Assembly (NCBI GenBank): GCA_963712055.1
Contig: CAVQGN010000002.1
Coordinates: 186,001-250,000, forward strand
Length of the DNA stretch: 64,000 nucleotides
Origin: JAHBVL01 sp963712055
GTDB taxonomy: Bacteria > Chloroflexota > Chloroflexia > Thermomicrobiales > UBA6265
Direction: 5' to 3'
Made by a program: the position numbers and the translations under genes. Shown piece after piece: positions 51,535-60,854 of the stretch (positions within the stretch are counted from its first letter, which is position 1; every line of letters begins with the position of its first letter). The notes beneath the pieces were generated by a model that was given only the letters and a program-made list of their open reading frames with translations, ran no database searches and was not told where the DNA came from.

Positions 51535-53274
51535 TCAGGACGCCCCTGTTGCTCGCTGAAGGATCTCTGCCGCTTTCGTTCTGGACGCGGCGGTGATCGG
51601 AAGACCGTCGAGCATGGCGGCGAGCTCATCGATACGCTCAGCATCGGTCAGTTCGATCGCTTCGGTCCGACTCCTGCCACCGGCGGCGCTCTTGCTGATG
51701 CGAAGATGGAGATCGGCATAACCGGCAACCTGCGGCAGGTGGGTAATCACGATCACCTGCCGCCCACCAGCCAACGCGGCGAGTTTTTGCCCGACAGGTT
51801 GGGCAGAACGGCCCCCAATGCCAACATCGACCTCGTCGAACACGAGCGTTGCCGGAGCCTGGAATTCGGCTAACACCGATTTGAGCGCCAGCATCACGCG
51901 CGCCATTTCACCACCGGAGGCGATTTTCGCCAATGGACGCGGTGGTTCTCCGGGATTCGGCGCAAAAAGGAATTCGACCACATCGGCGCCGTCGCGATCG
52001 ATACCGCTGCGGCCGCCAGACGCCTCTGACCCGCTCCCATGAAGCCGCGACGCCACAGCGACGGTCAGGCTTGTGTCACCAAGCTGAAGATCGCGTATAG
52101 CACCAGCTGCAGCGATGGTGAGACGTTCGGCGGCCTCAGTCCGGGCTTTTGAGAGAGCGATTGCTGCCGACTGCAAAGCGCCATAGCGAGCGACTTCCGC
52201 CTCCGCAAGCGCTTCTTCACTCGCTTCGTTTCCGCCGAGCCGTTCGAGTTCGTCGCGCGATCTCTCGAGGTGCGCGAGAAGCCCCTGGATATCGGTTCCA
52301 TACTTCCGCTTGGCCTGAACGATCAGGTCGAGGCGAACGACCGCTTCATCGAGGCGGGTAGGGTCGGACTCAACCTCACCCGCGTAATTCCGCAGGTCGG
52401 CATTGATGTCACCAAGGAGAAAGAGCAACTCGTTGAGACGTTCGGAAATCGGGGTCAGCGTGGAGTCGAGTTCGACCAACGAGCTGATCGTTCGGCCGGA
52501 CTGCCGGATCTGGGAATCAGCGGTTTGGAGCTCGTCCTCGCCGCTGGCTTCATCCTCGCTGAGCATAACCAGTGCTTCGTGGACACCGGCGTGCAATCGA
52601 CTGGCATGGGTCAAGCGAGAAATCTCGATCTCGAGAGCTTCGTCTTCGCCAGGAAGCGGGCCGATTGCTTCGAGTTCGTCGACTTGATAGCGAAGGAGAT
52701 CGAGGCGATCGGTCCTGTCGCGGGCAGATTCGTGGAAGGACCGGAGCGCGTCGCTGGCGGTTCTCCAGTCGTCGTAGCGTTGACTCACGCCATCAAGGAG
52801 GGCCCGATCGACACCGAAATCATCCAGCAACCGAGCCTGGATATCGGCGCGAAGCAGTGACAGATGCTCACTCTGGCCGTGGATGTCGACGAGCAAAGAT
52901 CCAAGTTGCGCCAGCAATCCTACGGTGATCGGGCGACCGTTGACCCGCGCCATCGTGCGACCGCTGGCGCTTATCTCCCGCGTCAGAATCAAGTGGTCGT
53001 CGTCGGCTGAAATCCCGTTTTCGGTGAGCAAGGAGTTGATCTGGTCGCGATGGGCCGAGCCTTCGAGGTCAAACGCGGCATCAACAACCGCCGTTCTTGC
53101 CCCGGATCTGACGACCATCGAACTCGTTCGATCGCCCAGCACCGCGCCGAGCGCATCGACGATGATCGATTTGCCCGCGCCGGTTTCGCCGGTAATCGCG
53201 GTGAGCCCGGGACCAAAACGAACACTCAAAGAGTCGATGATCGCGAAATCGCGAATCTCGAGATGAGAAAGCAT
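51535..53274 (-). CDS. recN: DNA repair protein RecN
   Basis: SMC-like ATPase acting at double-strand breaks. The 579-residue protein has the N-terminal MLSHLEIRDFAIIDSL with Walker A GETGAGKS (29-36), a Q-loop, a central coiled coil (about 165-365), and C-terminal ASGGEMARVMLALKSVL (signature), LVFDEVDVGIGGRSAQ (Walker B) and VIVITHLPQVAGYADLH. It follows an amidinotransferase-like gene by 20 bases on the same strand, with no own promoter or SOS box seen between them, unlike the LexA-controlled recN of many bacteria. Confidence 0.96.
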   Translation of the reverse strand: MLSHLEIRDFAIIDSLSVRFGPGLTAITGETGAGKSIIVDALGAVLGDRTSSMVVRSGARTAVVDAAFDLEGSAHRDQINSLLTENGISADDDHLILTREISASGRTMARVNGRPITVGLLAQLGSLLVDIHGQSEHLSLLRADIQARLLDDFGVDRALLDGVSQRYDDWRTASDALRSFHESARDRTDRLDLLRYQVDELEAIGPLPGEDEALEIEISRLTHASRLHAGVHEALVMLSEDEASGEDELQTADSQIRQSGRTISSLVELDSTLTPISERLNELLFLLGDINADLRNYAGEVESDPTRLDEAVVRLDLIVQAKRKYGTDIQGLLAHLERSRDELERLGGNEASEEALAEAEVARYGALQSAAIALSKARTEAAERLTIAAAGAIRDLQLGDTSLTVAVASRLHGSGSEASGGRSGIDRDGADVVEFLFAPNPGEPPRPLAKIASGGEMARVMLALKSVLAEFQAPATLVFDEVDVGIGGRSAQPVGQKLAALAGGRQVIVITHLPQVAGYADLHLRISKSAAGGRSRTEAIELTDAERIDELAAMLDGLPITAASRTKAAEILQRATGAS

Positions 53275-53294
53275 GGCATTGGCGACGCCTCGTG

Positions 53295-54245
53295 TCAGGA
53301 GGGGTCGTCCCGTTTTAGGAAACCGGTCATGCAGTGGATCCCGCCTCCGGCTTTGATCAATTCGGAAACATCGATGGTGTTGCAGATCACCCCGGCTGCT
53401 TCGTATTTCGCCTGCGCATTGTCTGCGCCGGTCGGCATCAGGATTTCTCCCGGACGGAGCGCGACGAAATTCATGGGCAGACAGTTCTGAGCTTCGGTTT
53501 CATCCTCGATTTCGATGAAACGGAACCCACGCTCCCGGAGGACCTCAACGATCCGATACGGGGTCCGCCGCGGCCAGATAACGGCGAGATCCTTGTCGAG
53601 GAAATTGAGAAGACCGTCGAGATGCATCGCGCCCCACGGCAGTCCGACCCGTTCGACCTGAGCCACGCCGATTTCTTTGAGCATCCGTTCGACCTGGTCC
53701 GCGCCTTCTCGGTTGGTGCGCAATCCCTCGGCGAGAAAACAGAGATCCTTGTCGACCCAGGAGACATCGGCGCCTTCGAACGTTCCATGGCCGTGGACAG
53801 TCATCAAGATCGGCACGCCATTCGCACTGAGTGCTTCAGAGACGAATCGTTCTTCACCTGCGCGGACGGTTGAAGCCGGGCGGGTGATGATCGCGCCCTC
53901 GGGGGTCATCAGCATCAGATCGCGAATGAACATCCCGTTGGGTTTGTCGGGCCGTCCGTGCTGAACCGGGTAGACAGCCACGCCGTGGCTTTCGTAGGCA
54001 GCGATCAGGTCACGATGCTGCTGGCGGGCGATGTCGGAAACGACATCGCTCCGCATCTGCATCGCGTCGAAATCCTCAATCAGATCGAGTTCCTGACCGG
54101 GGGTACGAAGCAGAACCGCATGGAGACGGCCACATTCCGATGACGATCCCCACGGTCCCCAGACGTCCTCCATATCCTCGCGAAAAGAGTGGTTTCGCTG
54201 CGACCACTTAGTCCCGCCATACGCGGCGGTCAGCGATGCTGTCAT
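53295..54245 (-). CDS. amidinotransferase-like / guanidino-modifying enzyme
   Basis: 316-residue pentein-fold enzyme related to dimethylarginine dimethylaminohydrolase, arginine deiminase and amidinotransferases. Active-site elements: FIRDLMLMTPEG (Asp), GTFEGADVSW, GAMHLDGLLNFLD (catalytic His) and GGGIHCMTGFL (nucleophilic Cys, about residue 305). The N-terminal 40 residues (VWGPWGSSSECGRLHAVLLR) are typical of the Gly-amidinotransferase-like subgroup. Substrate is an arginine derivative or similar guanidine compound by family, not proven. Lies between recN and an orphan molybdenum hydroxylase gene. Confidence 0.83.
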   Translation of the reverse strand: MTASLTAAYGGTKWSQRNHSFREDMEDVWGPWGSSSECGRLHAVLLRTPGQELDLIEDFDAMQMRSDVVSDIARQQHRDLIAAYESHGVAVYPVQHGRPDKPNGMFIRDLMLMTPEGAIITRPASTVRAGEERFVSEALSANGVPILMTVHGHGTFEGADVSWVDKDLCFLAEGLRTNREGADQVERMLKEIGVAQVERVGLPWGAMHLDGLLNFLDKDLAVIWPRRTPYRIVEVLRERGFRFIEIEDETEAQNCLPMNFVALRPGEILMPTGADNAQAKYEAAGVICNTIDVSELIKAGGGIHCMTGFLKRDDPS

Positions 54246-54283
54246 GCTTCTGTTCCGTTCTCTCTCCCAGTTCGTTGCGAAAC

Positions 54284-56566
54284 CTAGTCGGCGGCGAGTG
54301 ACTGGCCAGCAGTAATCGAGGCCAGGATCACTTCCGGCTGCATTGGCAGTTTGGTCACCCGGACGCCGATGGCATCGCGGATCGCGTTGGCAACGGCCGC
54401 CGGGCCTGGAATTGCCGGCGGTTCGCCAACCCCCTTGGAGCCATACGCACCGTGAACAGAGGGAACCTCGACATGCAACGTTTCGATGTCAGGGATCTCG
54501 GCTGCACGCGGCATGGCGTAGTCCATGAATGTTGGGTTGCGCGGCTGACCGTCGTCGTCAAACACGAGGCCCTCGTACAATGCCCACCCAATGCCCTGCA
54601 CCACGGCGCCGCGAATCTGGCCGTCGACGAGCGCCGGGTTGATCGCGAAGCCGACGTCCTGTCCGGCGACATACCGAACAATCTCGACCTCGCCGGTGCT
54701 TTCATCAACGGCGACTTCGACCAGATGGGCGGCGAAACCAGGAGCGATTTCAGTGATCGCGGTGGAACCGGAACCGTAGACGGGTTCATATTTGCCACCG
54801 AAACTCATCGACATCGTGGCGACTTCCTTGAGCGTCACCGAACTGCCCGGCACGCCCTTGACGCTGACCTTGCCTTCGGCGATTTCAAGGTCGTCAGGGG
54901 AGGCTTCCAGGTGGTCGGCCGCAATCGCCAGGACCTGGTGACGCGCCGCTTCTGCAGCTTTCTGGACTGCTGGACCCATGGTGTAGGTAATCTTGGAACC
55001 ACCCGTGCCACCAGCGTAGGGAGCGGCGTTCGTAGCCCCTGTCGTGATGGCGACCTCGTCCATCGTCGAACCGAGCGCATCGGCGGCGATCTGGGCAAAC
55101 ACGGTGTTCGTGCCGGTCAGGTCGGACGAACCGAGGACCATCGTGAAGGTGCCATCCTGGTCGAGGCGGCAGATTGCGGTTCCCGGCTCGACTCCACCCG
55201 GCCAACCACCGATGGCGATACCAACACCGTGACCGGCCTTGTGAGCCTTGTCGCGCCCAGTCCAGGCTGGATGCTGCTGCAGTCCTTCGAGAGCCTGCTT
55301 CAGACCCACGTTTGGCCATGGACGGCCATTGGGTCGAAGATCGCCTTCGACGACGCAGTTCTTCAGCCGAAAATCGATCGGATCGAGATCGAGTTTGCGT
55401 GCGAGTTCGTCGACAGCTGATTCGATCGCGAACGCAGCTTGCTGAGCACCCGGGGCACGGTACGCGCCGCCACCGGCCTTGTGGGTCATGACCGCGTAGC
55501 CCTTGATATCGAGATTGTCGACCCGATAGTAGCCGCCGAGCAGAATTGCGCCGATTTCCATCGGGGCCTGTCCGCCAGCACCGCTATCGAAGATCGTGGT
55601 CGCCTGGAGCGCGGTCAGCGTCCCGTCTTTGGTCGCGCCGAGACGGATAGAGATCGATGCGTCCGGCGCCGGGTTCCCGGCCATGAAGTCTTCCATGCGC
55701 GAATACTGCAAATGGACGGGGCGACCCATCTTGACAGCGGCTGCGGCCACGAGTGGTTCGATGAGTACGAACTTGCCGCCGAATCCGCCGCCGACTGGCA
55801 TCGGATGGACGTTCACCTGATGAACTGGAACGCCAACGGTTTCTGCGACGCGGGTGCGGCAATAGAACGAAGCCTGCGTGCTGGTGTAGACATCGAGATC
55901 ACCCATCGGGCCAATGTTGATGACGCACGCCTGGGTTTCGAGATAGCCTTGGTGAACGGTATCCGATTCGAGTGTGAGTTCGACGATAGCGTCAGCCTGG
56001 GCGAAGCCAGCTTTGACATCACCACGCTGGAAATGCGCAGTACCAGAAACGTTCGGTCCGACTACTTCATCTTCTGATTCGGATTTGACGGCAGCATCGG
56101 CATTGTGCATACCAGCTTCTTCGTCGCCACCGATTGTCTGAATATGGCGCACCGCAGGAGCGTTGAGATCCATTGCCATTTCGAGGGTGTTGACGATCGG
56201 CAGCGGACTGTCATAGACAACGACCGCAGCGGCGCCATCCTCCGCAGCTGCTTCGGTTTCTGCGAGAACGAGCGCCACGATCTGGCCGGCGAAAAGCGCT
56301 TCGCCAAAGGCAATCGGGGTTTTCACCGGGTGACCGGCAGCGTCTTTGGCGATTGGAAGATCGTCGGCGGTGAGAACCGCCACAACGCCGGGGATTGTGA
56401 GGGCTTCGGTTGCGTCGATCTTTTCGATCATGGCATGAGCGCTGGGGCTGCCCACGGGCCGCGCGAAGAGCATCCCGGGGAAACGGAGGTCGCCGGCAAA
56501 CCGCTCCACGCCCGTCAGTTTCTTGGGAGCATCAATTCGCTTTTCCGAGGATCCGACTACTGTCAC
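54284..56566 (-). CDS. xanthine dehydrogenase family molybdopterin subunit
   Basis: 760-residue large subunit of the molybdenum hydroxylase family (xanthine, aldehyde or CO oxidation). N-terminal aldehyde-oxidase hammerhead domain (about 15-125), then the Mo-binding domains with GGGFGGKF, GAYRAPGAQQAAFAIESAVDE, the GGTGGSKITYTMGPAV segment and the C-terminal active-site Glu in GVGEPPAIPGPAAVANAI (E715). Partner genes for the FAD subunit and the 2Fe-2S subunit, normally adjacent, are missing. Residues about 145-185 carry an acidic stretch (ESEDEVVGP). Substrate unknown. ATG 56566 is chosen for the standard VGSSEKRIDAPKKLTG start. Confidence 0.9.
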   Translation of the reverse strand: MTVVGSSEKRIDAPKKLTGVERFAGDLRFPGMLFARPVGSPSAHAMIEKIDATEALTIPGVVAVLTADDLPIAKDAAGHPVKTPIAFGEALFAGQIVALVLAETEAAAEDGAAAVVVYDSPLPIVNTLEMAMDLNAPAVRHIQTIGGDEEAGMHNADAAVKSESEDEVVGPNVSGTAHFQRGDVKAGFAQADAIVELTLESDTVHQGYLETQACVINIGPMGDLDVYTSTQASFYCRTRVAETVGVPVHQVNVHPMPVGGGFGGKFVLIEPLVAAAAVKMGRPVHLQYSRMEDFMAGNPAPDASISIRLGATKDGTLTALQATTIFDSGAGGQAPMEIGAILLGGYYRVDNLDIKGYAVMTHKAGGGAYRAPGAQQAAFAIESAVDELARKLDLDPIDFRLKNCVVEGDLRPNGRPWPNVGLKQALEGLQQHPAWTGRDKAHKAGHGVGIAIGGWPGGVEPGTAICRLDQDGTFTMVLGSSDLTGTNTVFAQIAADALGSTMDEVAITTGATNAAPYAGGTGGSKITYTMGPAVQKAAEAARHQVLAIAADHLEASPDDLEIAEGKVSVKGVPGSSVTLKEVATMSMSFGGKYEPVYGSGSTAITEIAPGFAAHLVEVAVDESTGEVEIVRYVAGQDVGFAINPALVDGQIRGAVVQGIGWALYEGLVFDDDGQPRNPTFMDYAMPRAAEIPDIETLHVEVPSVHGAYGSKGVGEPPAIPGPAAVANAIRDAIGVRVTKLPMQPEVILASITAGQSLAAD

Positions 56567-56707
56567 GATTCGCTCCTTTTCTCCGCGCCATCAGGCTCGT
56601 TTCCGAACCTGGGTGGCACGACAGACAATCACATTCGGTTGGATGCTAAGAATACGGGAACTCGAAGGTCTCTGTAGTGCCTGACCGCAGCAAGACAGGC
56701 TGACTAG

Positions 56708-57913
56708 CTACGACTCCGGAGCCGTTTTACTGCGAGAACGCCGACGGCGCCGCCGTTTCGACGACCGGCTGGCTCCGGGATCAGTCGAGATCTCAGGGGT
56801 TTCGCTCGCGGTTTGCGCTGGAGCGACCTCAGCAGCCTCAATGGCCACAACAGGTGCCGGGGTTTTGACCTCGGCTTCGGGCTTGTTCCGTTTGACTTGT
56901 GGTTTGGGAGCCGGGGCCTCGCCAAATCCAAGTTCTGCGGCAGGAAACTCGACGGTTGTGCCGTCTTGTTCCAAACGCACCGTGACCAGGTCTTTGAGGA
57001 TTTGCATGGCGATGACGCTGCCTGGACCACGAGGGGTTTCGAGCGGCTGGCCGAGGCGAGGCATGACCGCTTTCATCCTCCGATACTGATCATTTTCGTA
57101 GGAGAGACAACAGAGCAACCTTCCGCAGACACCTGAAACCTTGGACGGATTGAGTCCGAGTTCTTGCGTCTTGGCCATCCCCATGTTGACTTCCGGAAAC
57201 ATTGGCAGCCAGGTCGCGCAACAGAGGGTTCGTCCGCATTTACCCAGTCCCCCAAGGAGACGAGCTTCGTCCCGCGTGCCGACCTGGCGGAGTTCGACCC
57301 GGCAACCGAGTTCCCGTTCGAGATGCCTGACAAGTTCGCGAGAATCGAACCGCTCTGAGGAGGAGAAACTCAGCGTTACGAGTGAACCATCGAAGGTGTA
57401 TTCGGCGCTTATTGGTTTCATTGGTAAACCATGCTCGCGGATTGCCGCGGAGAACCGTCGCACCGCCACCGCTGATTCCTTGCGAAAACGCTCAAAGGTG
57501 GCCAGGTCGTCGTCTGACAGGATCCGCTCGATTGGTTTCAGATCGCCCTGAAGCTGGCTCGCGACAACCTGGTGAGGCGCGATGACAACCTTGGCCGCTT
57601 CCCGGCCCCGGCTCGACTCAACCACAACCCAATCACCCGGTTTCACTTCGAGCCCGCAGGCATCGAAATAGAAGACCTGACCAGAATCGACGAATCGAAC
57701 TCCAGTCACGCAAGTCGAAGGAACATCATCCGGGAGGTCGCGAGTCGGACCGTCGGCATCATGACACTCGCAGCCGAGTTGATCTCCTCTGACCACACGC
57801 TCCTTGAACCGCTCGCGGGCTTTGGCGCGAATATCGTCGATCGACATCTCCCCGCCATCAACCGTGCGATGGAATTCCTCGATTTTCGGGTTTACTGATC
57901 CAGGGTCGGCCAT
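56708..57913 (-). CDS. ricT: PSP1 domain protein of the RicT (YaaT) type
   Basis: 401-residue protein. The PSP1 core (about 50-300) includes VTGVRFVDSGQVFYFDACGL, VVESSRGREAAKVV and the cysteine motifs LLGGLGKCGRTLCCATWL and SKVSGVCGRLLCCLSYENDQ, which hold a 4Fe-4S cluster in RicT. RicT with its partners affects mRNA processing and signalling in Bacillus. The last 90 residues are a Pro/Ala/Lys/Arg-rich tail, ending in a basic RSSKRRRRRRSRSK run. It overlaps holB by 22 bases, as is common next to DNA polymerase delta-prime. The start is taken as ATG 57913; the RicY/RicF partners are not seen. Confidence 0.87.
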   Translation of the reverse strand: MADPGSVNPKIEEFHRTVDGGEMSIDDIRAKARERFKERVVRGDQLGCECHDADGPTRDLPDDVPSTCVTGVRFVDSGQVFYFDACGLEVKPGDWVVVESSRGREAAKVVIAPHQVVASQLQGDLKPIERILSDDDLATFERFRKESAVAVRRFSAAIREHGLPMKPISAEYTFDGSLVTLSFSSSERFDSRELVRHLERELGCRVELRQVGTRDEARLLGGLGKCGRTLCCATWLPMFPEVNMGMAKTQELGLNPSKVSGVCGRLLCCLSYENDQYRRMKAVMPRLGQPLETPRGPGSVIAMQILKDLVTVRLEQDGTTVEFPAAELGFGEAPAPKPQVKRNKPEAEVKTPAPVVAIEAAEVAPAQTASETPEISTDPGASRSSKRRRRRRSRSKTAPES

Positions 57914-58917
57914 GTGGTCACCATCGCCTCGAGCGCCAGTCTCGGGCGGATATTTCGTTCCAGATCGCGCTGGCAGATCGTCACGGATTCGAGCGCGCGG
58001 AGCGCGGTTGACGGCTGCACGCGGTCGATCTTCAGGTCTCCAATGATGGCATGGTCGGCGGAAGTGCGCAGACCAGACTGCTGGTGGAGCACCGATCGCC
58101 AGATATGTCCGACCAGCGTCAGTGATTCGTAGACGGTTTCGCGGTCGCCGGAAAAATCCGCACCGAGTGATAACGCGCGAGCGATCCGGCCGAACGCTGG
58201 CGAGGCGATCCAGGCACGCGCAACGGCCAGTTCGGCTTCCCGTCTGGAACGCTGGGCGGCATCATCGGCTGCATCGAATGCCCACTCGAGGCTGCCGAGC
58301 GCCAGCGCGGCCAAAGCGGACGCATCGGTGCCCCTGAGTCCGCCTTCAACCAGGTGGTCGACCATCGATGCATAGGACACCGGACGGAGCTCGATCTGCT
58401 CACAGCGGGAAAGAATGGTTGGCTTCAGCGAATCAGAAGAATCCGCAAGGAGCATAAGGACCAGATAGGCAGGGGGTTCCTCGAGAGTTTTGAGAAAGGC
58501 TTCCTGCGCTTCGGGCTGCATCGCCTCGGCATCGTCGACCACGATCACCCGATGAGTTCCGGCAAACGGCTTGAGGCTGGCGCTAGCGGAGATACTGCGA
58601 ATAGTGTCAACCGTCAGCGTGGTGCTGCGGGTTTTGCTCGACTGGTCGTCGCGCTGACGCTGAAGCGAATAGTGATCAAGATCTGGATGCATCTGCCGTT
58701 CGAGTCGGCGGCAGGCGTCGCACCGGCCACACGCTCCACCGTGGCTGTGGGCATTCGGACAGAGCAATGCAGCTGAGAGAGCGTCGGCCAGCATGGCTTT
58801 GCCGCTCCCGCGGGGTCCGCTGATGAGATAGGCATGATGAACTCGCCCGGTGCTGATCTCAGCCCGCAAGCGCCTGACCAGATCGGGTTGACCGATTCGA
58901 TCCCACGACCCTCCCAC
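57892..58917 (-). CDS. holB: DNA polymerase III subunit delta-prime
   Basis: Clamp-loader subunit. 341 residues with the AAA+ motif GPRGSGK (34-40), a zinc module C53/C63/C66/C69 in the CPNAHSHGGACGRCDAC stretch, TLEEPPAYLVLMLLADSSDSL and the SRC sensor motif in TILSRCEQIEL, then a C-terminal helical collar domain. Its start is GTG/ATG 58917, sharing one base with the NERD-like stop; ricT follows with overlap. The set NERD-like, holB, ricT is an operon, driven by the promoter at 59776-59784. Confidence 0.93.
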   Translation of the reverse strand: MGGSWDRIGQPDLVRRLRAEISTGRVHHAYLISGPRGSGKAMLADALSAALLCPNAHSHGGACGRCDACRRLERQMHPDLDHYSLQRQRDDQSSKTRSTTLTVDTIRSISASASLKPFAGTHRVIVVDDAEAMQPEAQEAFLKTLEEPPAYLVLMLLADSSDSLKPTILSRCEQIELRPVSYASMVDHLVEGGLRGTDASALAALALGSLEWAFDAADDAAQRSRREAELAVARAWIASPAFGRIARALSLGADFSGDRETVYESLTLVGHIWRSVLHQQSGLRTSADHAIIGDLKIDRVQPSTALRALESVTICQRDLERNIRPRLALEAMVTTWPTLDQ

Positions 58918-59702
58918 TAGGAGGCGGCCCGCCGTTTGACCTTGACCGGACGGCGTGCGCTGACCTTTTCCGGTTGCTCCATTTGGTCGCCAACCGCGAA
59001 GAGGGCAATCACGGCTTCGCGATCTGCCGTGGTGAACGCTGTATCAACACCCATGTCCTTGACGAAGCGATCGAGTTCATCGATGGGCACCACGGGATGA
59101 CTCGAACCGTCAACAGTTAGCTCCGCGGTCAATGCTGTGAAGACGATCGCCGAATAGATGTCAGCCTCCTGGCCGGCGGCCGTCATGACCGTATCGACCT
59201 TCGTAAACTGGTTTTCTGCGTCCCGGGACGGATTACCAAGCTGGGGTCCGCTGAAACTGAACATCCGCAGCAACATCGAACCGGATTTCTTCCAGTTGTC
59301 ATCCTTGACGGTCACCTGGCCAGGAAAATCCGTGGCATCAATCGCGAGAACGCCGCCCGGTCCGATGAGGACGTGGTCAACCGCCCCCTTGACTCCATCA
59401 GGCGTGCCGTAGTGGACGATGGCATGACGATCCGAAAGGTCCTTGAGCGCAAAGTCGATCGCGATATCCGGCCTAATGTGACGGGCGTTGTTGCTCCAGC
59501 GACCAACACCCTGCATCCCGCGGTTAAACAGAATGAAGCCACCAAGCAGGAGCACGTACGTGACCGCGACGAGACCGGTGTTGCCTGACATGAGAAACGC
59601 GACCGGAAAGGTGCCGACCAGGGCAAGGAAGCCGCCAACAGCCATGATTCGAGCTTGACGTCGCTGCTGGTTCACATAGCCGATATTGCGGTAGATCTTC
59701 AT
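58917..59702 (-). CDS. NERD-like membrane protein with altered nuclease motif
   Basis: 261-residue protein. Two N-terminal membrane helices (about 20-58) are followed by a region resembling the NERD (nuclease-related) domain: FALKDLSDRHAIVHYG, AVDHVLIGPGGVLAID and FPGQVTVKDDNW. NERD/PD-(D/E)XK nucleases have Asp then Glu-x-Lys; here the Asp (in VDHVL) is kept but the E-x-K position reads AIDATD, so catalytic activity is doubtful. The C-terminal 70 residues are charged and include a KVKRR end. It leads the holB-ricT operon; function unknown. Confidence 0.7.
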   Translation of the reverse strand: MKIYRNIGYVNQQRRQARIMAVGGFLALVGTFPVAFLMSGNTGLVAVTYVLLLGGFILFNRGMQGVGRWSNNARHIRPDIAIDFALKDLSDRHAIVHYGTPDGVKGAVDHVLIGPGGVLAIDATDFPGQVTVKDDNWKKSGSMLLRMFSFSGPQLGNPSRDAENQFTKVDTVMTAAGQEADIYSAIVFTALTAELTVDGSSHPVVPIDELDRFVKDMGVDTAFTTADREAVIALFAVGDQMEQPEKVSARRPVKVKRRAAS

Positions 59703-59775
59703 TGGGAGGTCTATGACTCACGTTCGCACGAGTTCGGCGGCGTCCAAAGGGGGATACCCAGCCAAAACCCGCGAG

Positions 59776-59784
59776 ATTCTAGCA
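59776..59784 (-). promoter_or_regulatory. extended -10 promoter of the NERD-like/holB/ricT operon
   Basis: Minus-strand TGCTAGAAT, 74 bases before the ATG at 59702; no clear -35. The gap from the DUF2085 gene (59703-59811) holds nothing else. Confidence 0.5.
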
Positions 59785-59811
59785 TAGCCTGGGATGACGC
59801 TCGCTTCTTGA

Positions 59812-60651
59812 TCAGGTCAGCGCGGGTGCGTTAGACAATGATTCGAGGACGAAACGGACGCCTGCCAGCGCGGCGATGGTCAGGATGCCAACCGTCAGAC
59901 CGGCGAGAGCCAAACGCTGGAGTTGCCAGGAAGCATCAAAGGTGTTTTCTCGCCGAAGCAGGAGAACAGCGCTCACGGTTGCTAGGCCGCTGAAGACGGT
60001 CACGGCAGAGATGATGAGCACGCTAACAACAAGCGGATAGGTCCAGGACGGGGCGTTCTGAAAAAAGAGCAAGAGCGGCAGAACTGGCGCGCAAAAGAGC
60101 AACGGTTCCCACCACCGTTTAAGCACATGATCTCCAGAATCGGGTTTACGCCAAAGACTCATCCCTATTAGCATCGCCATGACCGTCGCCAATCCGATGC
60201 CTGCGCCAAAACCGGTGAGCAAACGGTAGCGATTGTCGGGTTCATAGAGTGCGTAGCGACCGATATCGGTGAGGAGGGAGTTGAAACCATCGAGCGCCAT
60301 CGCGCCGGCGAGCGCGAGCAGGATCAACCCGGACGAGATGGTTGGCAAACCGGCGGATCGATGTCTTCCGCTCTGCACCAGCATAGCGAATCCGATCAAG
60401 AACCCAAGGTAGATCCCCGTCATGCGGGCATCGAACGGAACGGTGTTGCCGCCGACGACGTAACTGTGACTCGGGGTTTGCGCACACAGACCGTGCAAGA
60501 ACGCATGCGATTTCGTGGCAAGCGAGACCGGAACAGCAAAGAACGCAATCAGGAGAAGCGCCCCTGCGGCCACTACCAGATTCCGCCCAATCCACGTTTC
60601 CTGCGGGATGGCAGTTGATGATGCGATCTTGAACGGATTCGGCCGATGCAC
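59812..60651 (-). CDS. DUF2085-like membrane protein
   Basis: 279 residues with about seven membrane helices. The first loop contains HGLCAQTPSHSYVVGG and PFDARMTGIYLGFLIGF, resembling DUF2085 proteins (CHQ-P-RS then CaRxxGIYxGF), but the second Cys of that motif is Asp here. No function is established. The frame opens 204 bases earlier at 60855, but GTG 60651 follows AAGGAG by ten bases and avoids overlapping the divergent PAP2 gene, so it was chosen. Its promoter would lie in the 203-base gap to the PAP2 gene. Confidence 0.75.
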   Translation of the reverse strand: MHRPNPFKIASSTAIPQETWIGRNLVVAAGALLLIAFFAVPVSLATKSHAFLHGLCAQTPSHSYVVGGNTVPFDARMTGIYLGFLIGFAMLVQSGRHRSAGLPTISSGLILLALAGAMALDGFNSLLTDIGRYALYEPDNRYRLLTGFGAGIGLATVMAMLIGMSLWRKPDSGDHVLKRWWEPLLFCAPVLPLLLFFQNAPSWTYPLVVSVLIISAVTVFSGLATVSAVLLLRRENTFDASWQLQRLALAGLTVGILTIAALAGVRFVLESLSNAPALT

Positions 60652-60854
60652 TGTTTCTGAGCTCCTTAGTAGCGGCTTATCAGGGCGGAACGGAAGCGGC
60701 AAGAGAACCTCTATTCGCGTTGCTTGACCCGGGTGGTGTTCAATTCCCAAGACAGATGCGATCTGCCCGAAAACGTCATGCGGCAATAGTACCGAATCCG
60801 CCGATGTTGACAGGATGCTGCGTGAGCAGGGTGTCCGCTCAGAATGGAGAAACA

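Noticed and set aside
54452..55420. 322-codon plus-strand open frame
   Set aside because: Antisense to the molybdenum hydroxylase gene, which carries strong motifs; long opposite frames are common in high-GC genes.
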